Source of the DNA: Calliopum simillimum
Taxonomy: Eukaryota > Arthropoda > Insecta > Diptera > Lauxaniidae
Assembly (NCBI GenBank): GCA_951812925.1
Contig: OX638370.1
Location: forward strand, 94,130,897 to 94,194,896
Reading direction: 5' to 3'
Length of the DNA: 64,000 bases
The position numbers and the translations under genes are program-made. The notes under the pieces were generated by a model. The model saw nothing but the letters and a program-made list of their open reading frames with translations, had not been told where the DNA came from and searched no databases. This document shows positions 34,601-46,720 of the stretch, in pieces. The first letter of the stretch is position 1; each line of letters begins with the position of its first letter.

Positions 34601-36736
34601 AAATAAATTTTTTTGTCAAATCGAGGGACCACGAAAATCGAAGTATCCCCTAAAAACAAATCGTGGTGTCATGGAAATCGTAACCGTGTCTTATTTTTTA
34701 ATTACACCTCAAAATGATGATTTTTTTTTTTTTTTTTCTTATTGGGAAGTTGTAGATACGAAACCCTGTTACCTAGTGTAATTATAATTATATACATATT
34801 ATACATGGTAAAGTACTGTCTAAGGAAAAATTTATTTTTACGTCATAGTGTAATGGATTGCGTTACAGCAATGTCAACCGTGGAAACTTGGTCCTCAAAG
34901 CGAACTTTCAATGTGGAAGCCATGAGAACAGCTCAGTATACATAGTTGAAGGCAGTGCAGTTTATAGAAAATGGAAATGTGTACTTTGAACAAGTCCGTT
35001 GTCCAATTATGGGGTAATGGGGTGAGGCTGACACACTGCGTCATTGTTTTTCTATATTTTGACTATTTCAAACTTTACGCTCAATAAACATAACTCCAAA
35101 ATTATAAGAAATGCACCATTAGATTGGGCTCCCACGGATGAAATTAAAGAAAACTTGTTGCGCACATTAACATCAGGTCTTTTAGTTAAATTTTTGGTAT
35201 GGTCTTCTCTTGCCATCTTGATTTTGTTTTTTTTTTTTTTTTTTCGTTCGCTTATCGGTGTAGATATACATAAATTTATAAACTTTGCTTACCAAAAACT
35301 CAAAACAATAAAGACTCCACAAATTCGGAACGAAGTGCAAAAAATAATTGGAATATGTAAAACAAAAATAAATTAAAACTTGAAATCTTTACTTCAAATA
35401 AGTTTTTTAGGCAGAATGATGATAGAATGAATATGAAATGAATGACGGGATAGCTCATATGAGCGAGGCGGCGATCGACGTACTGTGTAGTTGTCTCTTT
35501 TCTTTTTTGAGTGCGTTTAGAAAGGTTTGTTGATCGGAGTAGAATCAGTGATGCCGTTTTATAATTTTTCAAGGGTCTTTTTTTGCAAAAAGCGGAGTAT
35601 TTGGCATCATAAGAATTCTTTCAAATACTTGAAATCATGATTGAATTACCCTGGTTGCAGTAAAAACAAATGCTGCTTCTTCTTAACCTACGAAAATGTC
35701 ACAATTTTCTAGTCTTTTGAAAGATAGCAAGGCAAGATCAGGGTTACATTTTTTTTTTAATTTTGACAACTTGCCATAACCATTGCTATTGAATCATGCT
35801 TGAAATGGTGCAGAAAATTGGTGATTTCTCTAACACCAGTTCATGTATAGAAATAAAGTAGTGGTATAAAAACAATTTACTTGTTTCAATCAAAACGTAC
35901 GCATTACCGAAAATGGTTCAGTCCCTGTTTTTATACCTAAATCTCAACCAATTTACTTGATTTTTTTTTTGTTGGAAAGGTTGCGAAGAGGAGCAGTACA
36001 TAAAAATTATATTTTTATAAGTAGGCGGTGCCACGCCCCTAAATAGAAAAAACGCTCTCACGGCTAAACCACTGGGTCGGTTTTTACGAAATTTATTATG
36101 TATGTAGTAGTCGGTACACGTATTAAGGAACGATAAAATGACCATTATGTTTTTTAGTAGTTGGAGCCACGTCCCTAATGGTATAATACTCTAAACTGGT
36201 GCACCAATTTTTATGGAATTCGGTACTGAGGTAGGCTTAACAATTAGGATGGCTAATGAAAATTTGATAATTTTTAAAGTGTGGTGCCGCGCCCGTAAAT
36301 ATAGAATACATGGTTTCACTGCTGTACTGATTTCAATGTCACTTGGAATAACTGTAGGCTTAATGCTAAGGATAAAAATTAAAAAGGTAAATTATTTGTT
36401 TCATAGTCAACAGTTCCAAGCTTCTTAAAAGAAAATATGCAGTTATTGTAAGTAATTATAGTTCTTTATAGTCTCTTTAAAGTGAAATTGAAGAGGTCGA
36501 ATTTCGGTAGCGCAATCTACAGTGCCCAGCCAGGGGCATAATTTTTTTGCAAAACGACAAACAGATCAGTAGATCTGAAAGAATTTTTTAAATCGGTATG
36601 ACAGAATTTTTTAAAGGACATTTTATTGAAAGGACATTTATAAAAAAAAAACGAATGAGTAAAAGAAGTAACATGAATATTTGTACATATTTACCAAAAG
36701 CAACTTGATTAAAAATTTTTTGAATTTGAACAATTA
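34601..36736. other. intergenic; one unassigned open frame
   Basis: No recognised gene. An open frame at 35044-35376 (110 codons, plus) begins with a hydrophobic segment and has a second one made of a poly-T run; I do not recognise it and it may be chance. Decayed repeat phrases such as 'aggcggtgccacgcccctaa' occur at 36023-36042. Confidence 0.35.
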
Positions 36737-37882
36737 CAGTCAAACTTCCCTAACTCGAACTTCTCTAACTCGAAATTTCTATAACTCGAACAATTTCCAG
36801 TTGCTTTTGCGTTTGGGGTAAAAATTGCATACAATTTGTTTTCCATAACTCGAACTTCCATAACTCGAATATCTCCACAACTCGAACAAAAAATTTTGCT
36901 TTTGCATTCGTAAGTCAAACTTTTCGGGGAAATCCCAAATTATAAAAATATTTTTTTGTTTTCTCGTTGCGTCGCTGCTGCGTAAATAATAATATCACAT
37001 ACCTTTAATTTTCTTGAAAAATATGGATAGCGATCGAAACTTGGTGGAAGCCGATTACGAAGAATGGAAGAGATTAAATAATAATACAAGTGTCGATGTC
37101 ACTTTGAGGAATTTATTGAAGTGGACAATATTGCCACAACCGGCGTGCTTACAGACGAAGACATAATTGAGCATTACTCGAGCAGCTCAGAAGCAGCGAA
37201 TCCGACTGCAGGTGCTATGGAAGAAGACGACGACAGTTCGGAGAAAGAATTCATAGAATCCAAGAATGATGTAGAGCATTCATAGGCAATTTTAAATTCA
37301 CTTTTAAAAACAAATAATAATACAAATGATGATCACTTGAAAGCACTAAGAAAATAAGAAACGCTTTATGATGCAACCAACAAAAAAAAAAAAATGTAAT
37401 GTTCAATCACAAATTTCTAAATATTTCAACTGTATTTAAAATCCTTGAAGAAAATAAAAATATTTATGTGTAATTGATGTATACAATTGATTGCTTTCAA
37501 AAAATTCTCTGATAAAAAAAAATTCCATAACTGCCATACCTAAATTGGAGCGTCAGGCGTTGCGTTATTTAACGTTACACAAAAGCGTCAAGCGCCATAC
37601 CGAAATAAAGAGCGTTGCGTTGAAGTCATTTGTTTGTCAAAATCATATTGTTGTTTCTTTTTTTACTTTTCTGCGGCTAATTTCACTCCGTAACGCTTTG
37701 TCAAAATTGGAAATTCGAATAGCTCAGCGTTGAGCGTTGGCAATTTCGGTATGCGCCATACAAATTGTATGTGCATGAGAAATTTTTGACAATAAAATAA
37801 CGCTGACGCTCCAATTTAGGTATGGCAGTAACTCGAATTTTTTTTGTGCATTATGGTGATTCGAGCTAGGGAAGTTCGACTG
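36737..37882 (+). mobile_element. pogo/Tigger-like transposon with nested MITE
   Basis: Ends are inverted (left CAGTCAAACTTCCCTAACTC, right inverse with two changes) and flanked by TA (36735-36736, 37883-37884). AACTCGAA motifs repeat subterminally at 36752-36890. Inside, plus-strand frames from 37023 encode a transposase C-terminus: EEWKRLNN, then after a frameshift near 37100 FEEFIEVDNIATTGVLTDED and an acidic tail to about 37285. The catalytic domain is missing, so it is non-autonomous. The MITE at 37531-37828 is nested inside with its own TAA duplication. Confidence 0.85.
37531..37828. mobile_element. 298-bp MITE with TAA target duplication (copy 2)
   Basis: Ends CTGCCATACCTAAATTGG and inverse, TAA at 37528-37530 and 37829-37831. 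It has the same length as, and inverted orientation to, the copy at 4266-4563, and few differences from it. It inserted into the pogo-like element after that element had landed. Confidence 0.92.
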
Positions 37883-37884
37883 TA

Positions 37885-39172
37885 ACAAGTTTTGATGTCT
37901 TATGTAAAGAAACTGAATTTTTCCAATCAAAAATACCTGACAAAAACATCTGATTTTTCTTTGTTTTTAATTTCGACCGTTGAGTAAACAAAAGTACTGG
38001 AAAATATTTGTTTAGTATTCGTGTATGATAAAAAGACTTAACATTTGTTCCAATTCCTACACGAAAAGAATTGAGAAGCATCAAAGCAGTTTTTTAGTTT
38101 TCCTGATAAGTTGCCAAGTTCGAGTTATGTTGTCTTGTCAAAATGCCACTGATATTTTCTGCTGATGAGCATTTACATTTATTGTAGCAAATTTCTTACT
38201 ATAGTAGAAAAGTGACAAACAGTGTTGCCAGATTGATAGAATTTTGTCCAAAGTGCTAAATTTTTATTTTAAGAATTTGGAGAAATACACCCTTGGACAA
38301 AAGTATAAGGCACCCAAAAAAGTGCATACTTCATGGTTTTCTAATTGAGAGATGAATAAATGCTTATCATAAATATGATGCCGGGTTCAATAGCCATTAC
38401 ATAAAACAATAAGCGGCTTTTTTTAAGGTCATAAAACAAATGGTGACCAAAAACAAAAGGCTCGGCTTTTATTGGTCAATGGTTTTTTTTTCGGTACTCC
38501 AATTAGTAAAAAAACTTTTATTTTTGTTTTAGTCAAAAGTTTGACATCTAATAGATTTCACAATGCCAAAAATAAGCGATAAAAGTTAAAAAATCAGTAG
38601 TAAATTGTGGGTGCTTTACACTTTTGGCCAATTTACTATTAATTTTCTAACTTTCAAAATTGCACTCTAACATGCAGATCAATAAATGCAAGCTCTGAGA
38701 AAAAATTATGCGCAATCGTAAAGTAAAAGTAAAGATTTTTTTGGTGAAAAAATATCATTTGAATTTTTTTTTTTTTCCATAAAAATCCGAACTATTTTTT
38801 TTTCGTATTTCGAATTATAGTCGCCATTTTGAATTTGGAATTTTTTCCAAAAAGTGTCAATCGTTTATTCGACAGCTTTTGAGTATACGAACATTTTGAG
38901 ACCTTAACGTATTTTTTCCATGCTTTTACTTTTTGAGAGAACCATGTCGCAATTAACATGGAATGTCCCATAGATAAAAAAGCGTTTTATATTTAAATTT
39001 ATACTTTTTACCAAAGGATTTGAATATACTTTAATGTAAATTTATTTTTCAGGTTTAAATTAATGGCTGACGTAACGCAAAAAGACAATCTAATCCTGAG
39101 GAAAATAACAATAAAGACATTGCTAAATTGGCGTGTGTAAGATAACATCCAGACTCTTCCGAAAAATGAAAC
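37885..39172. promoter_or_regulatory. upstream region of the glycosyltransferase gene
   Basis: Non-coding AT-rich sequence before the start codon at 39173. Promoter and 5' UTR are expected here; no motif is supported. Confidence 0.3.
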
Positions 39173-42100
39173 ATGCATCGAATGGCTGGTTCGAAACTTC
39201 TTGCCAGACTCTTGGTAATTATATGCACGGTGACAATTGTTTCACTTCTAGCACTCACGAAGTGTGGCTTTGGTGGCTTATCGGACGATAGCAGTCACAG
39301 TCCGACTGGTGAAAGAGGTAAATAATTTATTACTTAAAAAGTTAATATAATTAAATAGAATTCTTTATCACATATTAAAAACTGTAAAAAAAACAATAGC
39401 GGTTGTAGGTAGAATTCGAATCCAGTATTCTAGAGTAGACATCTCGAATTGGTGATAAATTTTTAGAATTTTTTTCTCTATAGTTTTAGTACGCGTGTTA
39501 TGATGGACTTTGTGTAAGGTATAATAATTTAAATTTGATCATTCCATCCAACGGCCTAAGGAATTCAAAACGATTGGCATAGTTCCAATATTCTATGTAT
39601 AAAATCACCACTCATGATAACAATGGACCAATGTTTTAAGTGCAGTGTCAAATAAAGACTGAACTTGGCTCTTGCCTTTTTATCGCCCTTTAGTACTCGG
39701 AATTTTCACAATAAATCTCTCCTGTGAAAAAATATCGCACATGTACTATTTTTAGGCAGAAATTTCTCGTTGCTTCTCGTAGTTACTTTTGATAAGACCT
39801 AATTTGACACGTAACTTGTTTTAAGTTTGATGATGCTGATGCTTTTGATTTTAGAGAATTGAGTGAAAACCAATCAGAATTTGATCTCGATAACTTTTTT
39901 TGACTAATCGCTAGGGTCGCTGATTCCAAATCTGGCAACCGCTTTTTCTTATCACGTCTGAGATCTGTGTTATCCTTGTTTAAAAGTGCAGAAAACGATA
40001 TTTTCAGACAAATGGCGTACATCCAGAAAATAGTGTACATATTTCACTTTTATCAGCGGCGTTGAATAGCCCTGATCGTCCTCTTCAAACTAAAAGTTTA
40101 ACTTCCAATTGGATCATTACTTCCGAGATAGCAGCCATTGAAGTGAAGGTATCGCAGATCCCTGTAAAGGACTGTATTAAATTTGTATGGCTTAACTTTA
40201 AGGGATGATATCTCGCAAAGTAATGATACAATTAAAAAAGTTAAAGTTATGGTTTAAAGAGGAAGATCTGGGCTATTCAATGTCGCTGATTGTACGCCAT
40301 ATGTCTGAAAATATATTTTTCAGCACTTTAATTCAAGGATTACTCGGATCTTAGACGTGATAGAAAAAAAAGATTACCAGATTCGGAATCAGCGAATTAA
40401 TCAAAAAAAGTAATAGAGATCTAATTCAAATTTTTGTGTTCACAGTGTTATTGTAATTCCATTAAGACGGCCTTTTTGTGAAACCAACAACACTTTCCTT
40501 TTTTTTATATATATATATGTACATATGCATTTGCCTACTATAGCATTTTATAAAATCCCAGTTAGTTCTGCGCTTCAATATTCAATCAATGATGAACTGC
40601 CTAAATCACACAAGACAAACTCAAAACTCGATCAAAAGGATTTGATCGATTTGTTACGCCAACGAGAAGAAGAGCAACATCAAGAAATTACACGCCTTAT
40701 TGCCGAAATAAAGTTTCTGAAACTACAACTACAGCAATTAAAAGGTAAAAGTTCACTTATTCGATTTTAGCACGTATCAGAATAACTTTGTCTGTTGATC
40801 TGATTTTAGCGGAGAGCATCAACATTCGATCGGACATCAATATTCTGATGCCCGTCGTAAACAATAAAAGTTCTACAACCATTTTGCCACTTTCAACCAC
40901 GACAAGTGCAACAGATTCTACTGGAAGTGCTGGAGCTACTACATACGACTGCAGCAATTATATTCGCAAGCAGATCGGCACAGCTGAGGTATTACACGGT
41001 CTTCCGCTTAACAACGAGTACGAGTTGATACCGTTCAACCACTTCACGTTTAGTCGGGTGTATCCAATCGAACTTGGCTTAGGTAAACGTGTAGTTGAAA
41101 AACCAATCGGCTACAAGCGACGAGATCTATTGGATGCTTTGGGCAAAGCAATTGCAAGTTTAAACAAAAATAGTAGTAACACCGCGAGAGTTAACTTTAG
41201 TCTTGCCGGTGGTAGTGGTCCAGATGGCAAGTACACTCTTGATGATTTTACAGAAGGCGTCTATAGAAATGAACCAACGACAGGAACGCAATTTGAATTA
41301 TATTTTCGAACGAAAGAAGTAATTGTGGACTCTGCAATTGTTGCTCCACCAGCCACTAGTTCTGCGTCCAATTCTAATGGTAATGGAGTCACAAAGGTGA
41401 TTGTAATGCGTCCATTTGCACCATTGCAAACAGTTAAAATGCTAACGTTAGCAAAGAGCCACCACGATCAGCGTGAAATAATTCATATAATTATGCCGCT
41501 GTCTGGAAGAACTGCAACATTTCAAAGCTTTATGGATAAATTTGTAAAAATTGCTCTAAAAAACGATCGCCGAGTACATTTAACGGTCGTTTACTTTGGA
41601 GAAGATGGACTATCAGAGGCACGAGCTATAATGAGTCGGGTATTGGCTTTAAAAAATAGTGGTGGCAACTCATCGAATTTAAAGCTTTTAGCATTAAATG
41701 AAACATTCTCAAGAGGTAGATGGCAGTAACTATGAGGATGTTTTTGTTTTAAGGTGTTGATCAATTGCATTTATTTGTTAATTTCAGCCAAAGGACTTCG
41801 AGTGGGTGCAGAACGCGTATGGGATAATAGTGACAAGGAAAAGGATGTATTGTTGTTCATGTGCGATGTTGATGTTGTGTTTAGTGCGAAATTTCTGGAT
41901 CGTTGTCGTTGGAACTCAAGGCCAGGGAAAAAGGTAAACATTTTCTTCGTTAACATTTTGAAACATTTTACGAGGCGGATGCATTTTTACATTTATTGTA
42001 GTTAAAACTAAAATGATATTTTTATATTTCTTTGAACAGGTCTACTACCCTGTTGTCTTTAGTTTATTTAATCCGCATGTTGTTTATACGCTTCAAGGCA

Positions 42101-43807
42101 AAGAAGTACCCCCTGAAACTGATCAGTTGATTATATCACGTGATACTGGCTTTTGGAGAGATTTTGGTTACGGAATGACATGCCAGTACAGGTATGTAGA
42201 ATAAGTATAATACTTTCCTTAAAATTTTTTGTTAAAAAGATCACAAATTTATGGTTCAAAGAGCGAAGGCTTCTTGATTTGATGTGTCAAAAATTAAATA
42301 TTCTTTCCGCCACTAATTCTTGATTTTTAGAAAATCGCGATCAAAATGTTAAAAAAATCGCTTTTACATCACACACAAAGTAAATATAACACGATAGGAT
42401 AAAAAGCTCTTATAAAACTTTAATATTAGGTTAAATTTCAGAAGCAAAAAATCATGGTAATGACACCGCTTTTCAAAATGAAAAATGGTTAACGATTATC
42501 CATTATTACCGCTTGATTTGCACTTGAGACCTTGCCTAAAACCTTTCTTAGAGCTTTTTGATCACAATGTACTATGTTTTCATAAATTCTCAAAACGTGC
42601 TAAAAAGATGATTAACGTAATGGGTAATTTCCACGTACAGATAAATGCTATAGGAATCATTGATATCTACTTACTTTTATGACAAAACTTTGTCGCTAAT
42701 TATAATTATTTGTCATCTTCTTCTTGCGTTTAAATTATAACTAGAATCGCCCAATGGTAAAAAAAAAAATAATTTTGGTACTTTTTGGACTCTTTTAGTA
42801 CTTTTTTTTGCTATTTGGTACAAAATAGAAAAGCTCATTTATCATCCCTGGTACAATGACAAATGTAAAACGAAAAGAAAAGAAAAAGCATGAAGTCAGT
42901 GTCAGTCAGTTTTCTGTCTTTCTCCTTGTGCTGTATACTCTTTTCAGCTCTGTTAGACTGCGTATTTTATCGTTGTTAATATTGAAAAATTTGCATTTAA
43001 TTTTACCTGTCTTAATGGCAAAATATTATAACAATTTTAACTTTGTGCACATTTACACACAAATACCTTTTTAATGGTGTATAATTCAAAGTTGTACTCC
43101 ATTTCTAACGTAGTATAAAAGGTCGGACAAATTTTTGTCTTGCGCTTTAATATATAGATTATTATTAAATAGTATGAAATAAAGAAAGAAGAAAAAAAAA
43201 AAAAAAAATGCTATTACCATTAAATTTGCTAATCACGGTCTACTGCTCTACAGGTCAGATTTTTTAAAGATACGTGGTTTTGATGAAGAAATCGTTGGAT
43301 GGGGTGGTGAGGACGTAATGCTTTATCGAAAGTATATTCGATCAAATATTAAAATCATACGCGCTACGGATCCTGGAATTTTTCACATATGGCATCCAAA
43401 AGTAAGGACTTTATATGCATGTCAGAGCAATTCTCTTTAAAAATATATTTTAGGTATGTACTGGTGTCACAAGCGGACAACGTCTAACTGCCGATCAGTA
43501 TCGGGCCTGTATCAGATCACGTGCCCTTAATGAGGCATCTCATGCCCAACTCGGATTTTTAGCATTTCGAGATGATATTGCAGCGCACTATCAAGATATT
43601 AACAGTCATGTTTCTTCGTTACTGCAAACAGCATCAGAAAATGGTGCGGTTCATCATCCAACCCCCATTGTTGTGGAATCATCTGGGTCTACATTACTTT
43701 CGCAAACTGGAAAGGAAACTAGTTTAAATATTAATGGAGTGGTAGTGAGTAGTAAATCGACAACACATACCAACAGAAAGACAAATCGCCGAAAGGGAAA
43801 AACTTGA
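39173..43807 (+). CDS. Csgalnact: chondroitin sulfate N-acetylgalactosaminyltransferase
   Basis: Type II Golgi enzyme that adds GalNAc from UDP-GalNAc to the proteoglycan linkage region and/or growing chondroitin chain. Exons: 39173-39317, 40544-40744, 40810-41715, 41788-41933, 42040-42191, 43254-43401, 43454-43807. All borders are GT-AG; 2052 nt, 683 residues. A short cytosolic end is followed by a signal anchor (about 9-28), a Ser/Thr stem, and a coiled coil (78-115). The catalytic region starts about residue 340 (IIMPLSGR). The metal-binding DVD motif sits in [11 protein letters not shown] (444-446), then [33 protein letters not shown], the GWGGEDV motif (532-538) and FHIWHPK (560-566). 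The closest kin are animal CSGALNACT1/2. It is longer than the ~530-residue human enzyme: residues 116-150 are Ser/Thr-rich and the last ~75 residues are a Ser/Thr/Asn-rich, basic tail. Intron 1 carries a fold-back repeat. Confidence 0.95.
39886..40425. mobile_element. fold-back repeat in intron 1 of the glycosyltransferase gene
   Basis: The arms mirror around about 40155: 'cagacaaatggcgtacat' versus 'acgccatatgtctg', 'gctgattccaaatctggcaa' versus 'ttaccagattcggaatcagc', 'gaatttgatctcgat' versus 'agatctaattcaaat'. Arms of ~220 bp. It is related in sequence to 52885-53512 and 60170-60410. Confidence 0.8.
42192..43253 (+). other. intron 5 of the glycosyltransferase gene
   Basis: 1062-bp intron, the longest after intron 1. 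Small open frames (42485-42682, 42856-43074) look like nothing known. A poly-A-rich tract lies shortly before the acceptor at 43251-43253. Confidence 0.6.
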
Positions 43808-44540
43808 TTGATATCACATCAAAGAAATCAAGAAAATCTTTTTTGGAAAGTTGAGTTTTAAGCTGAAGATGCATTTTTGATTTGCTGCAGACAGAGATTA
43901 AGACCCTCTATCACGAATTGTGATAATCAATGACTTACAACAACTTTTTGGGTCGATTAAATTAGTTGGACTGTTAGCTTTGCAGAACCAGCTACTATTG
44001 TATTTTCATCATATCATAGAAGGTTACCAGTGTTGCAATGTTTAATAGACGACGATACTTGACAAAACCAACGAAATCCTTTAAATTGTAAGTTTAATAC
44101 AGCGCAGGAGAAAATCACAATAGATGATGATGACGTGCTGAGTTTAGATAAACCTATTTGTGCAGTTCAAATAAATGATTTTCTATTTTGAAAGTGTAAA
44201 TATTTTGCCAAAATTCTGTTATTTATTGTTAAGAAGCATACAATCGATGATATTTGTAAATATTCATTTATCACAAGTGATCTCAAAAAGCATAAACTTA
44301 GTTTCATACATTTCAAAAGAATCGAAAAGACTAAAATAATGAAATATTTAGACAATTTTTAAAAATTAATAATAATATTACGAAACGTTAAAACGGTTGA
44401 TCTTCCTTAGAATAGAACAAAGTAGAACTTAATGCTTAGATATTATGCATTGCCAATGTAAATAAATCACTGAAAGGTTTGTAGAAAACATTTGAAAAAT
44501 AAATATAATAATCAATAAAACATAAAGAAATTACACTGAA
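43808..44540 (+). other. 3' UTR of the glycosyltransferase gene (putative)
   Basis: AAATAAA at 44458-44466 and AATAAA-type signals at 44498-44521 follow the stop codon by 650-710 nt, so the transcript probably ends near 44540. Confidence 0.45.
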
Positions 44541-44984
44541 CAACATATTTTATTTATATCGATTTGAACACAAGGATATATATGTGACGCGGTCTAACAA
44601 AGCCATACTTAACTTGTCAGACGTCAAAATTTACTTTGCAACCCCGTCGTCAGAAGAAGGACGAAATTTTGAAGCGAATAATGAGGCACACAAAAAATAG
44701 GGTATATGTCAGAATGGAGACCCCCCTACCAACAAGTATTTTGGGGCGCTGAGCCCGAACATAAAAAATCGATCTGATAGCCCATTTTTGTTCTAGCGCC
44801 TACTTCCCCCCTTGTGGGTCGAAATTCCCCTTGAAATACACATTCGAAATTTGTAACCGCCCAGAAGGGTTTGAATGTTAATTTTTTATGAAAACTAAAA
44901 ATGTTTTATGGTTTTTCAGGGTTTTCATAAAACTCGTTGTTCCAAGATCATGATAAAATAACGCAGCAAACAATTTTCTAAGCA

Positions 44985-45065
44985 TATTAACCCATTATAT
45001 GCAGTTTTTATGGGTCTTTTTCACCCCTTTTTCCAAGAACTGGGCTAAAATGGGTTAATGTGTTC
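44985..45065. repeat. fragment of the AACCCATT fold-back family
   Basis: 'attaacccattatatgcag' to 'ctaaaatgggttaatgtg'. An imperfect palindrome related to 5883-5966 and to the core of 6706-8224. Confidence 0.65.
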
Positions 45066-45194
45066 CACAAAAATATTCCACGGAAAATTTCACTAGGAGT
45101 CACAAAAGACAAAAAATGCTTTTCAAAAAATTATATACATGGTGGCTTGGAATCGATAGAACATTGGAAAACCAACGGAGTGATTGGCTGACAT

Positions 45195-45325
45195 TTCGTT
45201 AGACTCTGTTTTCACAAAATGTTTACTTAATGGTGTGAAATTAATGGCATGAAGTTGAAAAAATGATATCTGCCAAATAACTGATCATTACAGCACATAA
45301 TGTGTATGACATTACATCAAACAAA
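45195..45325. repeat. partial copy of the MITE at 45583-45854
   Basis: 'gtgaaattaatggcatgaag' and 'taatgtgtatgacattac' repeat in direct orientation inside the complete element ~500 bp downstream. Confidence 0.6.
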
Positions 45326-45339
45326 GCGTTTTCAGTACA

Positions 45340-45560
45340 AAATTTTAGGATTTTGCTTGTATGGGAGGTGCCACTACCAATTGTACCGATTTAACTTTGG
45401 TTTTTCTTCTATTTACGTCTATTTTGGATGCATTATTGCGTTTTAAATTTTTTTATGGGCGGTAGGCGTGCTAACTTTGACAATGAAGGCTCCGTTTGCC
45501 CGTAAAAATTATTTCCACGGACAGCCTAACATGGCTATATCGACTCAGGAAGTGATCAAC
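45340..45560 (+). repeat. mini-me-like repeat, internally deleted fragment (R3)
   Basis: Retains 'tatgggaggtgccac', 'tatgggcggtaggcgtg' and 'catggctatatcgactcagg' but lacks the microsatellite, the head and the tail. Confidence 0.65.
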
Positions 45561-45582
45561 ATTATATGTACATTAGACTTAT

Positions 45583-45854
45583 CATATGTTATGTGAGGAG
45601 TAATTTTTCAAAAGGGCTTATAACCAAAACGAAGCAAAAGAAATGTCATAATATTAATTGCCTGATACTTTGTCATAAATTAATAAAATTAAGTTCTGTT
45701 TCCACGTAAAGTTTACCTGATACCGTGAAATTAATGATATTAAGTCAACAAAATTATATTCATCCAATAACCGATTGTTATGCAAGTAATGTGTATGATA
45801 TTACTTTTGCCTCGTTTGGGTTATAAGCCCTTTTGAAAAATCACTCCTCATATG
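45583..45854. mobile_element. 272-bp MITE with long inverted ends
   Basis: Left end 'catatgttatgtgaggagta', right end inverse; both continue with TTTTTCAAAAGGGCTTATAACC. The same phrase appears near 355-375 and 10-20 of the window as scraps. Confidence 0.75.
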
Positions 45855-45879
45855 GGAAAAATTAAAAATGAGAAAAACC

Positions 45880-46720
45880 TTGCTCCCAGGAGCTAAAAAG
45901 TATCCTAAGTATCAAGTATACAAATTTTGGTCCCGATCGGAAAATATTTGACCGTGCCCCTCCAGGTCGTTGAAGGTCGGAAAAACGCTATTTATATGAA
46001 AAATGGGGCTTTAATCGAAAGAATCAGTCTTATCTTTGACATAAGTGAATGAGATTTGGTATGTATATGAACAATGCAAGAGTAAATCGCATCCAATAAA
46101 AAAAAATGGCCGATGCCACGCCACCTCCACCCGAAATTAGGCGTAACATTGGAAATATTGGACTCAGGGGAATAGGATTCGGTACATATGCAATTGGCAC
46201 TGGAAAAAAAATTTTCAATAAAAATGTGCGATGCTACGCCTATACGATGTCAAATCTCTGAAACTATTTTACACATGTGAATAAGATTTGATTTCAGGTA
46301 AAGTGAAGCGAACAGGATATAGCACTGTAAAACTGTTAAACCAATTTAAGGTACTTAGTTAGAATAGAGGCGGTATTTTTTTCTGTTCTTATTTTGGTCT
46401 CCTTGGTATAGGCACCAAGTGAAAAAAATTTGGTCCCGATCGGAACATATTTGACCGTGTCGCCAGGCCGTTAAAGGTCGGAAAAACGCTATTTAAGTGA
46501 AAATAAGGAAACAATCAATCCTATCTTTGAATTTATTTGTCAGAGGAATATGAGACTTAGTACACATATGAAAAATACTTGGGTAAATAGTATCCACTAA
46601 AAAATGGGCAGCGCCACGCCCCCTACACTCGAAATTCGTCGTATATCTGAAAATATTTGATTTGACTCAGGTGAATGAGATTTGGTATATAATTGGCATT
46701 ATCAATATATTGTTGTGAAT
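45880..46720. repeat. diverged ~500-bp direct duplication
   Basis: Units near 45910 and 46420 share 'ttggtcccgatcgga', 'ttgaccgtg', 'aaggtcggaaaaacgctatt', 'tatctttga' and 'gccacgcc' in the same order at a spacing of about 500 bp. Confidence 0.7.

Noticed and set aside
35044..35376. 110-codon plus-strand frame as a membrane protein gene
   Set aside because: One of its hydrophobic segments is a poly-T run and no family or splice partners were recognised; left as unassigned.
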